This document shows, one piece after another, positions 38,001-53,000 of a DNA stretch of 64,000 nt. Made by a program: the position numbers and the translations under genes. The DNA comes from Lycium barbarum (lineage: Eukaryota; Streptophyta; Magnoliopsida; Solanales; Solanaceae). The first letter of the stretch is position 1; every line of letters begins with the position of its first letter. Under the pieces are notes generated by a model, which had not been told where the DNA came from, did not search any database, and worked only from the letters and a program-made list of their open reading frames with translations. The DNA lies in assembly GCF_019175385.1 (NCBI RefSeq), contig NC_083344.1, positions 6,424,965 through 6,488,964 of the forward strand, written 5' to 3'.

Positions 38001-41000
38001 CACTCACTTGCAATGAGAGCGGCATCCATGATTTGCCTCCCTTTTATGAATGCCATCTGGCGTTTGTTAATCAGCTTGTCTACCACCTTTTTCAACCTTT
38101 CAGCCAGAATCTTTGCTATCACCTTGTACATGCCAGTAATCAGACTTATAGGTCTGAAATCTTTCAATTCTGAGGCCCCTGCTTTCTTAGGAATGAGAGC
38201 CACATAAGTTGCATTGAAACTTCTCTCAGTCCTCTGGTTAGCATGAAAATCATGAACAGTGTTCTTGATATCATCTTTGAGTAGATCCCAGAAAGTAAGA
38301 TAAAAGGACATGGGGAATCCATCTGGCCCAGGTGCCTTTTCCATAGCACATAGCTTGATACTATCTAAGATTTCCTTTTCATCAAATTGTCTCTGTAACC
38401 ACTCCTGCTCCTCCTCAGTTATACATGTGGGGTTCATGAGTTGTAATTCTGGTCTCCATTCCTCTGGCTCCCTGTAAAAATTTTGATAGAAACTTTTGAT
38501 TGCTTCCTTGGTTTCAGCTGGTTCACTAATAATATTTCCTTCCACTGTCAAGTTGTCAATGGAGTTGAATCTCTTATGTGATGTGGCAATTCTATGAAAG
38601 TACTTGGTATTTTATCCCCTTGTTTCAACCATTGAATTCTTGATCTTTGTCTCCACCCTATCTCTTCCATTTTAGCCACCTTCTCAAAATCCAAAGCTAG
38701 GTTTGTTTTTTGAAGAAGTTCATCATCTGTGGGACTTCTTTGTTCCTGGATAGATTCCCAGTTGGCCAATTGGTGTACAATCTCCTCTTTTTGCTGTTTC
38801 CAGTGCGATAGCTCAATACTTTGGCCCTGGATCTTGTAACCACACTTTGTTTTTGGCTCTTCAGGATACTAAATTGTCTCCAATTAGAACACAATAGCCA
38901 AGAGAAAAACATCTATTAGAAGAGAACCGTGTCCAATCAGCATCACATATGAGAAATAAAGACACGGGAGAAATATATATGGGAATGTGTGAGACCAATT
39001 CCTTATGCCTGCATCTTTTTATATGCACACTTTACAAAGTATAATTATACACCTGGTCTATGCGGGGCACTCATATGTACAGTAATTGCCCCTTCGAACC
39101 ATTTACGCTCGGCCTATTTAAGAGAAGGTAGCATTTGGTATTTGCTTGATGTGAGCTTGATATACATATACATATACAACATACCCAGTGTAATCCCTCT
39201 CGGGGTTGATAACTATTGTCTAAAATAACATAATGTTTTCGGAGGGTCAACAGATAGCAGTAAACCCGTTCATATGGATGCGTCTGTGATGATACTTTAT
39301 GTGAATAACAGTTGTAGGGTGTCATGCATTATAGGCCTCCCATAGTTACTGTCTGGAAAACCTTTTTTGGTCATCAAAGTCATAATCGTGACACTTTAAA
39401 CATTTTTGTGGCACGGAACATCTTTCTCATGACACTCCTTGATCAGTTTCGGGTACATTGGATAGTTGAAGATAATGAGTTACGAGTGCTTGGTTGTTGG
39501 TCAGTAAGCAGTTGCTTGATACAATGTATTGCTGAGAGGAAACATAGGAAATCAGCTTGAAACTTTTGAAAAATCTGAAATCTGGTAGTAACCTGCTGAT
39601 TTCTTCTTTCACCAAATCCCATCGACAAATGTTAAAACCTTTTGGTGCCACAAAGAAGAACATCTTTAAATTTGTACTGGACCATCAAATTACCTCTGTG
39701 GCTTGTAAACAATGGGTATGTTGGCCAAAAGTTTTAAGGTTGTTGAGAAGACATAATTATAGTAGGTGTTTCAGTGGAAAGAAACGTTAGCCCCACTGTT
39801 GTCTCTAATTATGATTTAGAAAAGCAAATGCTTGAGCTTGTGCTAGGGCATCTAAGAGATGTTTCATTTTTCTCATGCAGGTACCAAACACAATTGAATT
39901 TGCAGACTGGATTGGTCGAACAAAACAAAAACCAATTCATGTGACTGGGTTAGTTGTGCTTTCTTTAAATTATAATTCAAAATTTGAAGTTATATGACTT
40001 TGTTTCTTGAAATCCCCGGGGGCATATTATGATTCAGGAAACAAGTAGGAGCTTTTATCGTTATAATATATCTATAGAGTGTTTGCTTGATTTGGTTTCC
40101 TTTTTCTTTTATAACCTCTTTTATCAGGACGACCAAAAGACCGGTCCCTTTGGAACATTGTCTCTTCTATTCTGGGGAGTTTTACAAAGTGTGCGAGAAC
40201 GAAGAATTTCTACCGCATGGATTTAAAGCAGCCAAAGATGTACATAAGAAGAAAACCGCAAGTTCTGCCTCTGGTGGCACCAGCTTGCGTCCTGGGTCTT
40301 CAACAGCTGCTGATAAGGTTCGAGGGCAGAGGCGTGATAGCTCTTCTCAGGCGAAGCAGCACAAGCATTCTGGTCCCCAAAAATTCGGGAATTTTGGTGC
40401 TGGTTGGGGAACGCAAAGCAATGTCCTTGGACAGAACGTTATGGGGTTAAGGAGGTCAGAGGCGTCTTTGTGGTTGACACTGATTAATAAACTCTTGAAG
40501 AAATCGCTGCTACCTGTATGTAACAAAAATCCTTTTTTTAACTTGCATAGTTCCTTCTATATCTTCCTCCCACCGCCTGTTTACAATATAGTTAGCATTT
40601 CTATTAGCATGTTCTGAAGAAAGCACCATGTAGCAGAGTTTTGCTGTTGGTATTTAGCCTCTTTATAACTTGTCCACTGTTCCTTTTCCTCTTTTCTTTT
40701 AAAAAGTTCAACAGTACCATTTTCGTTTACAGGTTGATAGTTGTCACGACCCAAATCTGACACTTAGGCCGTGACCGGGCACCTTTCGAGCTTCTACCCA
40801 TAAGGCGAACCCTTTAAGCTAATCATGAAAAAAAAATAAAAATAAAAAAAAATTAACGAATAAAATGAATAATACGCAAAGTCTCATAATATAACGAAAA
40901 GTGCGGAAGCGAAATACAAATACTGAGTCTTGCCCATCAACCCCATAAAATGTCTAAGTCATGAAACTATTAGTCTGAATAGAAAAGTACGAGACGAAGC

Positions 41001-44000
41001 TCGGAATACTACTAAGTCGACTAAAGAAGAAGAGGCCGCCATGATCTAATGGTGGCTCACCTCCACTGAACTGGACTGAACAAAGCTGGAATGAATCAAG
41101 TATCGGCTACCTGGTCACCGTTAACCACACCTGCACACATACAACATCAACAAGTGTGAGTCTAAAAGATCCAGCAAGATCATCGACACTCTCAGCTTAC
41201 CCCTGGGGCAAGTCTTTGAAATTCCTGATAATGCATAAAAGCAATTACACAGTACAAGTATATTAAATATATACAAACACTGAAGCTAAGCTAAAATCAT
41301 GAAGCACAACCAAGCAGAACATGAAATACTCTAAATCTGAATCTATGCTCACGGGACATAGTACGCATTTATCTATGTCTTACCCCGTTTTCCGGAGAGG
41401 GCATTATTTACCCCCATCTTACCCGGACGAGCAATACATGAAATACACTGAATCTGAATATATGCTCACGGGACATAGTACGTATTTGTCTATGTCTTAC
41501 CCCGTCTTCCGGAGAGGGCATTATTTACCCCCATCTTACCCGGGTTACTTAAAATTCTAGCATCTATCTATCACCGAACATCAATGGGACCTGTGGAAGC
41601 ATGCCTCTCTGAAGATATGATAAGTGGAACATACATCCATTCAATACCACTTCTAAACTTTACATTTGTATAAATAGTATCTATTTAAGCAAATTACGCT
41701 AAAGGACTCATACGGTCATTACTTTAGAAACTTGGAAATTATCCAATCTAGATCATGCTTGCCCACTCACACGAACTAAATGGTTTAAATGCATACATAC
41801 AACACAAACCATATGCTTTTATGAAAAGCAAGTAAACTAAGAGTTTAAGCCTCACTTGCCTTATAACCGGAACGCAACTCTCTTGAAGGGTCAAATCTTC
41901 AAACAATCTCCAATAGCCTCAATCTATTCAATTCCATAAATAAATATTCCGAATTAGTTTAGGAAAACTAATCCTATAATTTTGGGTTTAGAACTAAATC
42001 CCAACATCCCCAACCTTGATTCCATAATTCTTTTTTTTTTTTTTTAAAGGTAGAAACTGTAATTTAGTACCACTAATAAGCAGTTGTATATAAATATAAT
42101 ATATATAAACTAAAGATACGGTTAATAGCACACTGTAATCCTCACGTTAACTTTTCCTATATGCAAAAATTTAATCAATAATTGAATGATGTATGTGTCG
42201 CTAGTAGTAATAATGGGTATACCCCTTTGGCATTATTAGGAAAATAATTATAAGATAAAGAAAGAAAAATAAAGAAAGGAAGAAAGAAGAAAGGGACGAA
42301 ACCCAAAAAAATAAGCACTGTACGAAATATGCAGAAGAGAATTGTTACTTTTACACTTTTGAAACCAACTTTTCATGCTTAATTCTACAATTCTTCATAT
42401 TAGCACCATCATGTGGACCCCCTTAATCATTACTCCCAATAGACTCTTGTCATTCCTATCACACTAGACAACACATCACTGCAACATAGAAATTTTCATA
42501 TCCTAAAAGTTAATGACATAAATACCTGATGCTTTTCTTTTAACTCAAGGAGAATTTTCACTTCACTGCTATATTTTGTAAGCAACTGCAAACCCTATGC
42601 GGTTCTCCTTCCCTCGTTCTTTTTTTTTTTCTTTTCTTTTAAGGCTAATAACTAGAATAATGATTTTTCTGAATTCTAACTTTCACCTTAACGTGACTAG
42701 TGGTGAAGTAGTGGGCCTGGCCCACTAATTTACTTTTAATGAATTCACCATCTATAATATTATATCATATGGATAATATTCTCAACAATAAATATATATA
42801 TATACATATTATATGGATATAATGAGTACCTGCTATGATATGAAACTAGTTACAACTATTACGCTATATTTAGGGACGTAACTTTAAAATTCACTTGGAA
42901 AATATCGGGTTGTTACATTCTCCCTCCCTTAAATAACGTTCGTCCTCGAACGTAAGAACAACTCTTCGTGTGGTCAAGGAGGAACACATTAACAACCTTA
43001 ACTGTCTCAACCAGTCTCTTAGGCCTACTGAAATTTGGGCAGAGTTTCCCCTATAATTATGACTAATGTCACTTATATATCTAGTATAAAACCACTAATA
43101 GCAACACCAACAAACATCATAAATAAATCAATATATACTAGAGAGTTCCGGGCGACTCCATACCATCAATCACATGCAAAATGGGGCACCAGGCGACCCC
43201 GTACCATCATGCAAAATTACAAATAAAAATATAACACCAATGTAACTCAAATAAGTCAACACATAAATGCGAATATATAAACGCACTATCTATTAGTTTA
43301 ATCCTCGTGAAAACACATAAAGAGTATACCTGTAACCAATGCACTCTCTTGACATGACTCAAGAGAAAAGCTCGGGATATCTGTCTCGAATGTCCTGCTC
43401 TGCCTCCCAAGTAGCTTCCTCACTCGGATGGTTCTTCCATAAGTCTTTTACAGAAGGAATACTCTTGGATCTCAGCTGGCGAACTTGCCTATCCAAAATA
43501 GCTATTGGGGCCTCCTCATAGGCTAACTTCTGATCAAGCTGAACTGCCTCATGGTCAATAACCTGAACAATATGGCTCGGGTCTCTAGAGTATTTTCGGA
43601 GCATGGAAACATGAAAAACTGGATGAACTCCTGCCAAGGACGGCGGTAAAGCCAATCTATATGCAACAGCTCCTATTCGCTTTAGGATCTCGAAAGGACC
43701 AATATATCTCGGGCTTAACTTGCCCTTCTTGCCAAATCTCATGACACCCTTCATGGGCGATACTTTCAATAATACCATATCACCCTCCATGAACTCAAGA
43801 TCACGGACTCTCTTGTCCGAATAGGATTTTTGCCTGCTTTGAGCTGTCTTGAGCCGGTCTTGGATTACCTTCACCGTTTCCAAAGCTTGCTGAACCATCT
43901 CTGGACCCAAAAGCTTCCTCTCACCTGGTTCGAACCAACCAACTGGGGAGCGACATCGCCTACCGTACAAAGCCTCATATGGAGCCATTTCAATACTGGA

Positions 44001-47000
44001 GTGGTAGCTGTTATTATAGGCGAACTCTACCAAAGGCAACTGCTCATCCCAATGACCTCCAAAATCGATGGCACATGCCCTCAACATGTCCTCCAAAATC
44101 TGAATAACCCGCTCTGACTGACCATCAGTCTGCGGATGGAATGCTGTACTGAGCTCAACCTTAGTACCCAAAGCCTTCTGAAAAGACTGCCAAAACTGAG
44201 CTGTGAACTGTGACCCTCTGTCAGAAATGATAGAAATGGGCACGCCATGCAATCGAACTATCTCACGAGTATAGATCTGTGCTAACCGCTCTGCTGTGAA
44301 TGTAGTATGAACCGGTATATAATGTGCGGATTTGGTAAGTCTGTCCACAATCACCCAAACTGAATCATGTCTCCTCAGAGTACGTGGCAAGCCCACTACG
44401 AAGTCCATAGTGATTCTCTCCCACTTCCACTCGGGAATAACTAGATTCTGAGCTAACCCTCCAGGTTTCTGATGCTCAGACTTAACTTGTTGGCAATTCA
44501 AACAACGAGCCACATAATCAGATATGTTTCTCTTCATCCTCATCCACCAGAAATGTTTCTTCAAGTCTTGATACATCTTTGTAGCTCCCGGATGTATGGA
44601 ATAGCGAGAACTATGAGCTTCTTCCATAATAGTCTGCCTTAGGTCTCCTACATCTGGTACACATAACCTGCCATCATGCCATAACACTCCATCGGAGTCA
44701 ATAGTCGCTCTCTTAGTCTGTCCCTGCTCCACTTGCTCTTTGAGCTTAAGCAACCGGCGATCCTCGAACTGATGAGCTTTGACCTGCTCAATCAAAGAAG
44801 ACTGTGCAACTACGCAAGCAAGTATCCTTCCACAAGGCGTGGCATCAAGTCTAACACCACTATTGGCCAACCTCTGAAAATCTATAGCTAAAGGTCGGAT
44901 TGAGGCTGAAATAGAAGCCAAACTACCCATTGACTTCCTACTCAAAGCATCTGCCACTACATTAGCTTTTCCCGGATGGTACAAAATTGTCATATCATAA
45001 TCCTTTAGTAACTCAAGCCATCTACGCTGCCTCAAATTCAAATCTTTCTGCTTAAAGATATATTGAAGACTCTTGTGATCTGTAAATATCTCACATGGCT
45101 CGCCATACAAATAATGTCGCCACAACTTCAAGGCAAAGACCACTGCTGCTAGCTCTAAATCATGAGTCGGGTAGTTCTTCTCGTGATTCTTCAGCTGTCT
45201 AGAGGCATATGCAATCACCTTGCCTCTCTGCATCAGAACACAACCTAAACCCACTCTCGAGGCATCACAATACACTGAATAGCCTCCCTCCCCAGTAGGC
45301 AAAGTCAATACTGGAGCCGAAGTCAAAGCTGTCTTGAGCTTTCGAAAGCTCAACTCACACTCCTCTGTCCACTTGAACTGGACATTCTTCTGCGTCAATC
45401 TGGTCAACGGTGCAGTTATTACTGAAAATCCTGCCACGAAGCGTTTGTAATAACCGGCTAAGCCTAGGAAACTCCTGATCTCAGTAGGAGTAGTAGGTCT
45501 AGGCCACTGCTGCACTGCATCAATTTTCTTTGGATCGACTAGAATACCATCCTTAGAAACCACGTGACCTAAAAACGCCACTGTGTCTAACCAGAACTCA
45601 CACTTCGAGAATTTGGCATAAAGCTTGTGTTCTTGCAACTTCTCTAACACCGCCCTCAAATGACCCTCGTGCTCCAACTGGCTACGGGAGTAGACCAATA
45701 TGTCATCAATGAATACTATAACATAAGTGTCGAGAAAAGGCTTGAACACTCGATTCATAAGATCCATAAATGCTGCCGGGGCGTTAGTAAGCCCAAAGGA
45801 CATGACTAAAAACTCGTAATGGCCATAACGAGTCCGAAATGCTGTCTTCGAGATGTCCTCTTTCTTGATCCTCAACTGATGGTAACCCGATCTCAAGTCA
45901 ATCTTGGAAAAACAGACCGCACCCTGAAGCTGATCAAATAAATCATCTATACGAGGTAGTGGATACTTATTCTTGATTGTGACTTTGTTTAATTTTCTGT
46001 AGTCAATGCACATTCGCATGGAACCATCCTTCTTCTTCACAAATAATACTGGAGCACCCCAAGGTGACACACTGGGCCTGATGAAGCCCTTATCAAGCAA
46101 ATCCTGAATCTGTTCTTTCAGCTCCCTCAACTCGGCAGGTGCCATACGATATGGGGGAATAGAAATGGGCTGAGTCCCCAGTAAGGTATCTATGCAAAAC
46201 TATCTCTCGGGTGGGAGGCAATCCTGGCAAATCTTCAGGAAATACATCTGGGTAGTCCCGTACAACCGGAATGCTGTCTATAGTCACTGTCTCAGCTCGA
46301 GTATCTCTAACCGTGGCTATAAATCCCAAACAGCCCTGGCTAATCAACTTACGGGCCCTAAAATAAGAAATGATCCGCTTCTCTTGAGCGGCTGTGGTAC
46401 CTTTCCACTCTAATCTCGGCTCTCCAGGTATATCAAATCTAACTAGCTTGTTACGACAATCAAGTGTAGCATAACAGGCTGCCAACCAGTCCATACCCAT
46501 GATGACATCAAAACTGACCATCTGAAGCTCGTGAAGATTCACCAAGGTCTCTGTACTCTGAATAGATACTATACAATCACGATATACTCGATCTACCACT
46601 ATAGACTCCCCAACTGGGGTAGATACTAGAAAAGGCGCATCTATGTAATCGAGTACTCGCTCCAAACAAGCAGCATAAAATGGGGATACATAAGAATAAA
46701 TGGATCCAGGATCCATCAAGGTAAATGCCGGATGAGAACAAACTGTGAGAATACCTGTGACTACAGCATCACATGCATCAACATCCTGTCTGGCCAAAGC
46801 AAAGAAACGGGGCTGTCCACCCACTGCCTGTGCACCCTGAGTACCCTGTCTAGCTGTTCCACGACCTGCCTGTGGTACTGCTCTAGCTGGAACTGCGGCT
46901 ATAGGTGGCGCCGCAATGGCACCCTGCTGTTGGGCAGCCGGCTGGACTGCGCCTACAACTCTAGGACATGCAAAAGACAAATGACCCTGCTCCCCGCAAG

Positions 47001-50000
47001 TATAACATCCAGTGAAACCCCTCATACACCTGCCTGAATGGTTCTTCCCACAAGAAGAACAACGATAAGCCCTGTTCTGAAAAGAACTACGTCTCTGGTG
47101 CTGTTGCTGCCCCTGCCCCTGCCGGGCTGACTGAAAACCAGGTGAGTCCTGAGAATGATTATGTGAAGCTAACTGAGGAGGTCTAGATGACCCCTTACCC
47201 TGAACACCCCTGCTCCCAGATGGAGCCAAACTGGATACCACTGATGTGCGCGACTTCTTCCCTTCTCGCTTAGTCTTGTCCTCTAAATAGTATCCCTCTC
47301 GACGCATAGCGCTATCTAGAACCTGATCATAGGTAGACCTCCGCACCTCAGTAGCCAAAGCGGTACGGTGGGACCCTTTCAACCCATTCACAAATCTCCT
47401 GACCCGATCCTCCTCAGTAGGAATGATCTCAAGGCCATAGCGAGACAACCTGGTGAACTCTGCATCATACTGTGCCACGGTCATGTCGTTCTGACGAAGC
47501 TTTTCAAACTGATCGCGCAAAGCATCACGCTGACTGGGAGGTAGAAACCTGTCCATAAAAAGTGTCACAAACTGGGCCCAAGTAAGTGGGGGCAAATTTG
47601 CACGCCTATTACGACTCAAGGTAGTCCACCATGACTCTGCCAATCCAGAAAGCTGAAAAACTGTGAAGTCAACCCCGTGAGTGTGTAAAATACCCTGAGT
47701 CATCAGAATCTTCTCACACCTGTCTATGAACCTCTGGGGACCCACCGACTTAGGGGTAGCATCGAAGTTTGGTGGTCCAAAACCCATGAAAGCTTTAAGC
47801 TCCTCTGTAGCACTTGCCCTCCTACCAGTAACTGAAGTTGTACCCCCTAGATGAACTGCTGGCTGTGTTACCACCTCAGCTGGTGGTGGAGCTAAACCAG
47901 GTGGTGGTGTCTGAAAATCCTGTGCGACCCGCTGCTCTGTGGTAAGAGTGGCTGGTGTTTGACCACCCATACCCTCCTGAGTTTGAGAAGTAGCTGGAGG
48001 CATAACTCCACCTAGACGAGGAACAATAGCCTCTAAAACTGAAACCATCCTGACCAACAACTCTGGTGGTACTGAAACTGTAGCTCCCTCAACTGGGGCT
48101 GCTGCTGGTATGTCCATGACTTCCTCCTCTGCCGGGAGCTCGGGTGGTGCCTGTCAGGCGGCTGGGGGTCTACCTCTAGGCATAGCAGCCTGTCGTGCTG
48201 GAGGCCGTCCTCGTGACCCGGCTCTCCCTCGTGCTACTGGTGCACCCCTTCGCCCCGCAGATGCAGAAGATCGAGTCCTAGCCATCTGTTCCAGAACAAG
48301 AAAAGGGTTAATTCCTGATTCAACTTTAATGGCACGATAAGAATTAGAAAGAAGGGAATTTTTTTTCCTAAAATACCCAAGCAGCCCCTCGAAGATAAGT
48401 ACAGACATCTCCGTACCGATCTACAAGGCTCTACCAGGCATCGTTCCATGACTTCAAGGAAATTGAAACCTAGGGCTCTGATATCAAGTTTGTCACGACC
48501 CAAATCTGACACTTAGGCCGTGACCGGGCACCTTTCGAGCTTCTACCCATAAGGCGAACCCTTTAAGCTAATCATGAAAAAATAAAAAATAAAAAAAATT
48601 AACGAATAAAATGAATAATACGCAAAGTCTCATAATATAACGAAAAGTGCGGAAGCGAAATACAAATACTGAGTCTTGCCCATCAACCCCATAAAATGTC
48701 TAAGTCATGAAACTACTAGTCTGAATAGAAAAGTACGAGACGAAGCTCGGAATACTACTAAGTCGACTAAAGAAGAAGAGGCCGCCATGATCTAATGGTG
48801 GCTCACCTCCACTGAACTGGACTGAACAAAGCTGGAATGAATCAAGTATCGGCTACCTGGTCACCGTTAACCACACCTGCACACATACAACATCAACAAG
48901 TGTGAGTCTAAAAGATCCAGCAAAATCATCGACACTCTCAGCTTACCCCTGGGGCAAGTCTTTGAAATTCCTGATAATGCATAAAAGCAATTACACAGTA
49001 CAAGTATATTAAATATATACAAACACTGAAGCTAAGCTAAAATCATGAAGCACAACCAAGCAGAACATGAAATACTCTAAATCTGAATCTATGCTCACGG
49101 GACATAGTACGCATTTATCTATGTCTTACCCCGTTTTCCGGAGAGGGCATTATTTACCCCCATCTTACCCGGACGAGCAATACATGAAATACACTGAATC
49201 TGAATATATGCTCACGGGACATAGTACGTATTTGTCTATGTCTTACCCCGTCTTCCGGAGAGGGCATTATTTACCCCCATCTTACCCGGGTTACTTAAAA
49301 TTCTAGCATCTATCTATCACCGAACATCAATGGGACCTGTGGAAGTATGCCTCTCTGAAGATATGATAAGTGGAACATACATCCATTCAATACCACTTCT
49401 AAACTTTACATTTGTATAAATAGTATCTATTTAAGCAAATTACGCTAAAGGACTCATACGGTCATTACTTTAGAAACTTGGAAATTATCCAATCTAGATC
49501 ATGCTTGCCCACTCACACGAACTAAATGGTTTAAATGCATACATACAACACAAACCATATGCTTTTATGAAAAGCAAGTAAACTAAGAGTTTAAGCCTCA
49601 CTTGCCTTATAACCGGAACGCAACTCTCTTGAAGGGTCAAATCTTCAAACAATCTCCAATAGCCTCAATCTATTCAATTCCATAAATAAATATTCCGAAT
49701 TAGTTTAGGAAAACTAATCCTATAATTTTGGGTTTAGAACTAAATCCCAACATCCCCAACCTTGATTCCATAATTCTTTTTTTTTTTTTTTAAAGGTAGA
49801 AACTGTAATTTAGTACCACTAATAAGCAGTTGTATATAAATATAATATATATAAACTAAAGATACGGTTAATAGCACACTGTAATCCTCACGTTAACTTT
49901 TCCTATATGCAAAAATTTAATCAATAATTGAATGATGTATGTGTCGCTAGTAGTAATAATGGGTATACCCCTTTGGCATTATTAGGAAAATAATTATAAG

Positions 50001-53000
50001 ATAAAGAAAGAAAAATAAAGAAAGGAAGAAAGAAGAAAGGGACGAAACCCAAAAAAATAAGCACTGTACGAAATATGCAGAAGAGAATTGTTACTTTTAC
50101 ACTTTTGAAACCAACTTTTCATGCTTAATTCTACAATTCTTCATATTAGCACCATCATGTGGACCCCCTTAATCATTACTCCCAATAGACTCTTGTCATT
50201 CCTATCACACTAGACAACACATCACTGCAACATAGAAATTTTCATATCCTAAAAGTTAATGACATAAATACCTGATGCTTTTCTTTTAACTCAAGGAGAA
50301 TTTTCACTTCACTGCTATATTTTGTAAGCAACTGCAAACCCTATGCGGTTCTCCTTCCCTCGTTCTTTTTTTTTTCTTTTCTTTTAAGGCTAATAACTAG
50401 AATAATGATTTTTCTGAATTCTAACTTTCACCTTAACGTGACTAGTGGTGAAGTAGTGGGCCTGGCCCACTAATTTACTTTTAATGAATTCACCATCTAT
50501 AATATTATATCATATGGATAATATTCTCAACAATAAATATATATATATACATATTATATGGATATAATGAGTACCTGCTATGATATGAAACTAGTTACAA
50601 CTATTACGCTATATTTAGGGACGTAACTTTAAAATTCACTTGGAAAATATCGGGTTGTTACAATAGTAGACTTATCATGTATTTAAAGCCTAATATTTGT
50701 CATGAAATTGTAATTTCAGGTGGTTATATTTTGTTTTTCGAAGAATCGATGTGACAAATCAGCTGATAAGATCCCTGGTACTGATCTCACAAGTAGCTCT
50801 GAGAAAAGTGAAATTAGGATATTCTGTGATAAAGCATTTTCACGGCTTAAGGGATCTGACAGAAACTTACCGCAGGTGTCCTACCTAATTTGCTGCATTT
50901 GTTAATCTAGTTGACCATCTGGTTCTTGGTATCCTGCTTAATTCTAGAACAGTGTCTTATTGATGGTCATATAATCTACAGATTGTCAGAATTCAAAGCC
51001 TTCTCCACAGAGGCATTGGTGTGCATCATGCAGGGCTCCTCCCAATTGTCAAGGAAGTTGTAGAAATGCTTTTTTGCCGAGGTTTGGTTAAGGTAATATG
51101 ACATGCCAGTTTTTTTAAGGAAAAGGGTGTCGAAGGTTGAAATGTATGCACCAAATTGGCACATTGTTCCACAGAAATGCCCATATTGTTAGGACGTCAC
51201 CATATTTAATTATTTCATTTCAAATATTATTCTGCATTAAGCATGTAAGAGGGCATAAATTTTTATGCTAGAGCACTTGTGAATGTACATAAAGACATGC
51301 TCATATACTACATTACATAATGGATACTCATACATACAAAATAAAGTTAGGGCCTCAATGAAAATTACTGGAAGTTAATTTCAGTCCTTGAAGATTACGT
51401 TAACCACTTACTATTACATTGTCAAGTAGCTACGCGCCTGTGGTGGGAGGTCCGGAACTGGGTCGGAGTACATTGGGTTATGCTGAGAACAGTAAAGGAG
51501 GCAATGTATAGCTGGGCTTTCCTATGATGGAGGAGAAAACCCAGATGTAGTACCACTACCAATTGTGTGGTTAGTTTGGAAGGAGAGGAATAGGAGGGTC
51601 GAGAATAGTTTTGTACATGTGAGGACTGAGGAGTAACCTCTGCTCACTAGTTTCTTTTTGGTTTACTCTTGAGGCCGTTGTTTGTATAGATGATTGGGTG
51701 ACAGGTGACCTTTGTGGAGAACCATATTTTGGTTTAGGTTTCTCCGCTTTTTGGTATACTACTTGTATGGAGGGGTTTCCCTTCCATTAATAAAATTATT
51801 TAACCTTATATCAAAAAAGTATCATAAAGCAATTAGCATTTGTTCATGTTAGTATATACTAGTACTGATAGTATATCCTAGTAGGAAATTATACTAAAAT
51901 AACTTTTTAATATCTGGGAAGAGTAATAATTTTGGATCCACTTAAGAAATTTTGAAGGAACCATGATTATTGATTTTGAAAGTATGATTCGTGATCTAAT
52001 GTTATGTTCTCTTCAATTTAAAATAAACTAAATAAATAAAGCGAAAATAGTTGATATGAAACGAATTATCAGTTAACTGGTGAAATCCTGGAACGAAGTT
52101 GGGCGTTGGGCTACTCATTTTCATGTTATCTACTTTTACCACTACGGCTGAGGTCTCTTCACCTCCTTTTAGCCATGTTGTGACCCATTTGTTATCAACA
52201 TTTCCTGTCTTTGGTGAGTTTTACATTTGAGGGCCTAATATGCTCATGTAATTCTTTGGTTCTTTCTTAGGTTCTGTTCTCGACAGAGACATTTGCAATG
52301 GGAGTTAATGCTCCAGCCAGGACGGTAAGTCATCATTTGCAGTGATCTTGTTACTTTGAGTGCAGTTATTTTCATAAAACATACTCACTCCATCCCATTT
52401 TACGTGACTGTTTTACTGGGTACCGAGTTTATGGAAGAAAGGAAGACTTGTGGTCTAAAACAAGTCATAGACATTTGTGTGGCTATAAATCATTTCATTA
52501 AGGATAAAATGGGAAGTGTAACTATTTCTAAATACAGAAAGATGTTATTCTTTTTTGGACAGACTAAAAAAAGGAAAGTCTGCCACGTAAAGTGGGATAG
52601 CAGGAATAAATAGTTTACTCATTTTATGATAAAAGAGTTTATGTCATACGATTCATACCATGTCTTGATTAACTGAGGATAGTGATTCTGTTTCCATTTA
52701 ATTGTTGTAGAATGATTTTGCTATATATTCATTGTTAAGAGTTGAAGGCTGAGGAATTTAAGAAATAACACATTCAGAAAAAGTGATTAATTCTGGAAAT
52801 ATCCCCTTTCAGGGAAAACCTAAAGCACATACAAGAGAGGTAAACTTGAGCTAATATGGAGCTGAAAATGCCAGGGAAATAGTAGTTTATTAGCTCTATT
52901 CAGGGGCTGGACAGAATGCAGAAACAGTTAAGAATGAGCTGCGAGTTAAAGAACTTAGAAAGTGAAGATAATGGAGGAAACCAGAGAAGGTAGAAGAAAT

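Larger units (their letters stand above)
35500..39210 (-). mobile_element. Copia remnant in SKI2 intron 10, split by a LINE
   Basis: Similar LTR-like blocks lie at about 35505-35650 (ending AAATCTAACA) and 38960-39100. Both contain CTTATGCCTGCA and ATTTTACAA/CTTTACAAAG-type motifs. Between them, on the minus strand, RNase H sequence ([15 protein letters not shown] at about 38820-38870) continues on the far side of the LINE (35650-35940), recognisable although broken. Most of gag-pol is deleted. LTR boundaries are approximate. Confidence 0.6.
40742..50662 (-). mobile_element. Full-length Ty3/gypsy Tekay-type chromovirus retrotransposon, 9.9 kb
   Basis: LTRs are at 40742-42917 and 48491-50662, both TGTCACGACC...GGGTTGTTACA. 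The 5-bp TSD ATAGT lies at 40737-40741 and 50663-50667. The element is antisense to SKI2, in intron 12. A purine tract (rc of 42918-42935) and a primer site resembling initiator tRNA-Met (rc of about 48473-48488) are in place. It encodes gag, protease, RT, RNase H, integrase and a C-terminal chromodomain; the chromodomain places it among the chromoviruses. The LTRs differ at only a handful of positions, so the insertion is young. Two lesions interrupt the polyprotein. Confidence 0.96.

Noticed and set aside
41321..41560. 79-codon repeat-containing reading frame as a gene (also at 49067-49306)
   Set aside because: It lies wholly inside the gypsy LTRs, has no supporting context, and exists twice only because the LTR does.
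43830..44117. Plus-strand frames within 43830-47037
   Set aside because: Opposite-strand shadows of gypsy pol and gag.
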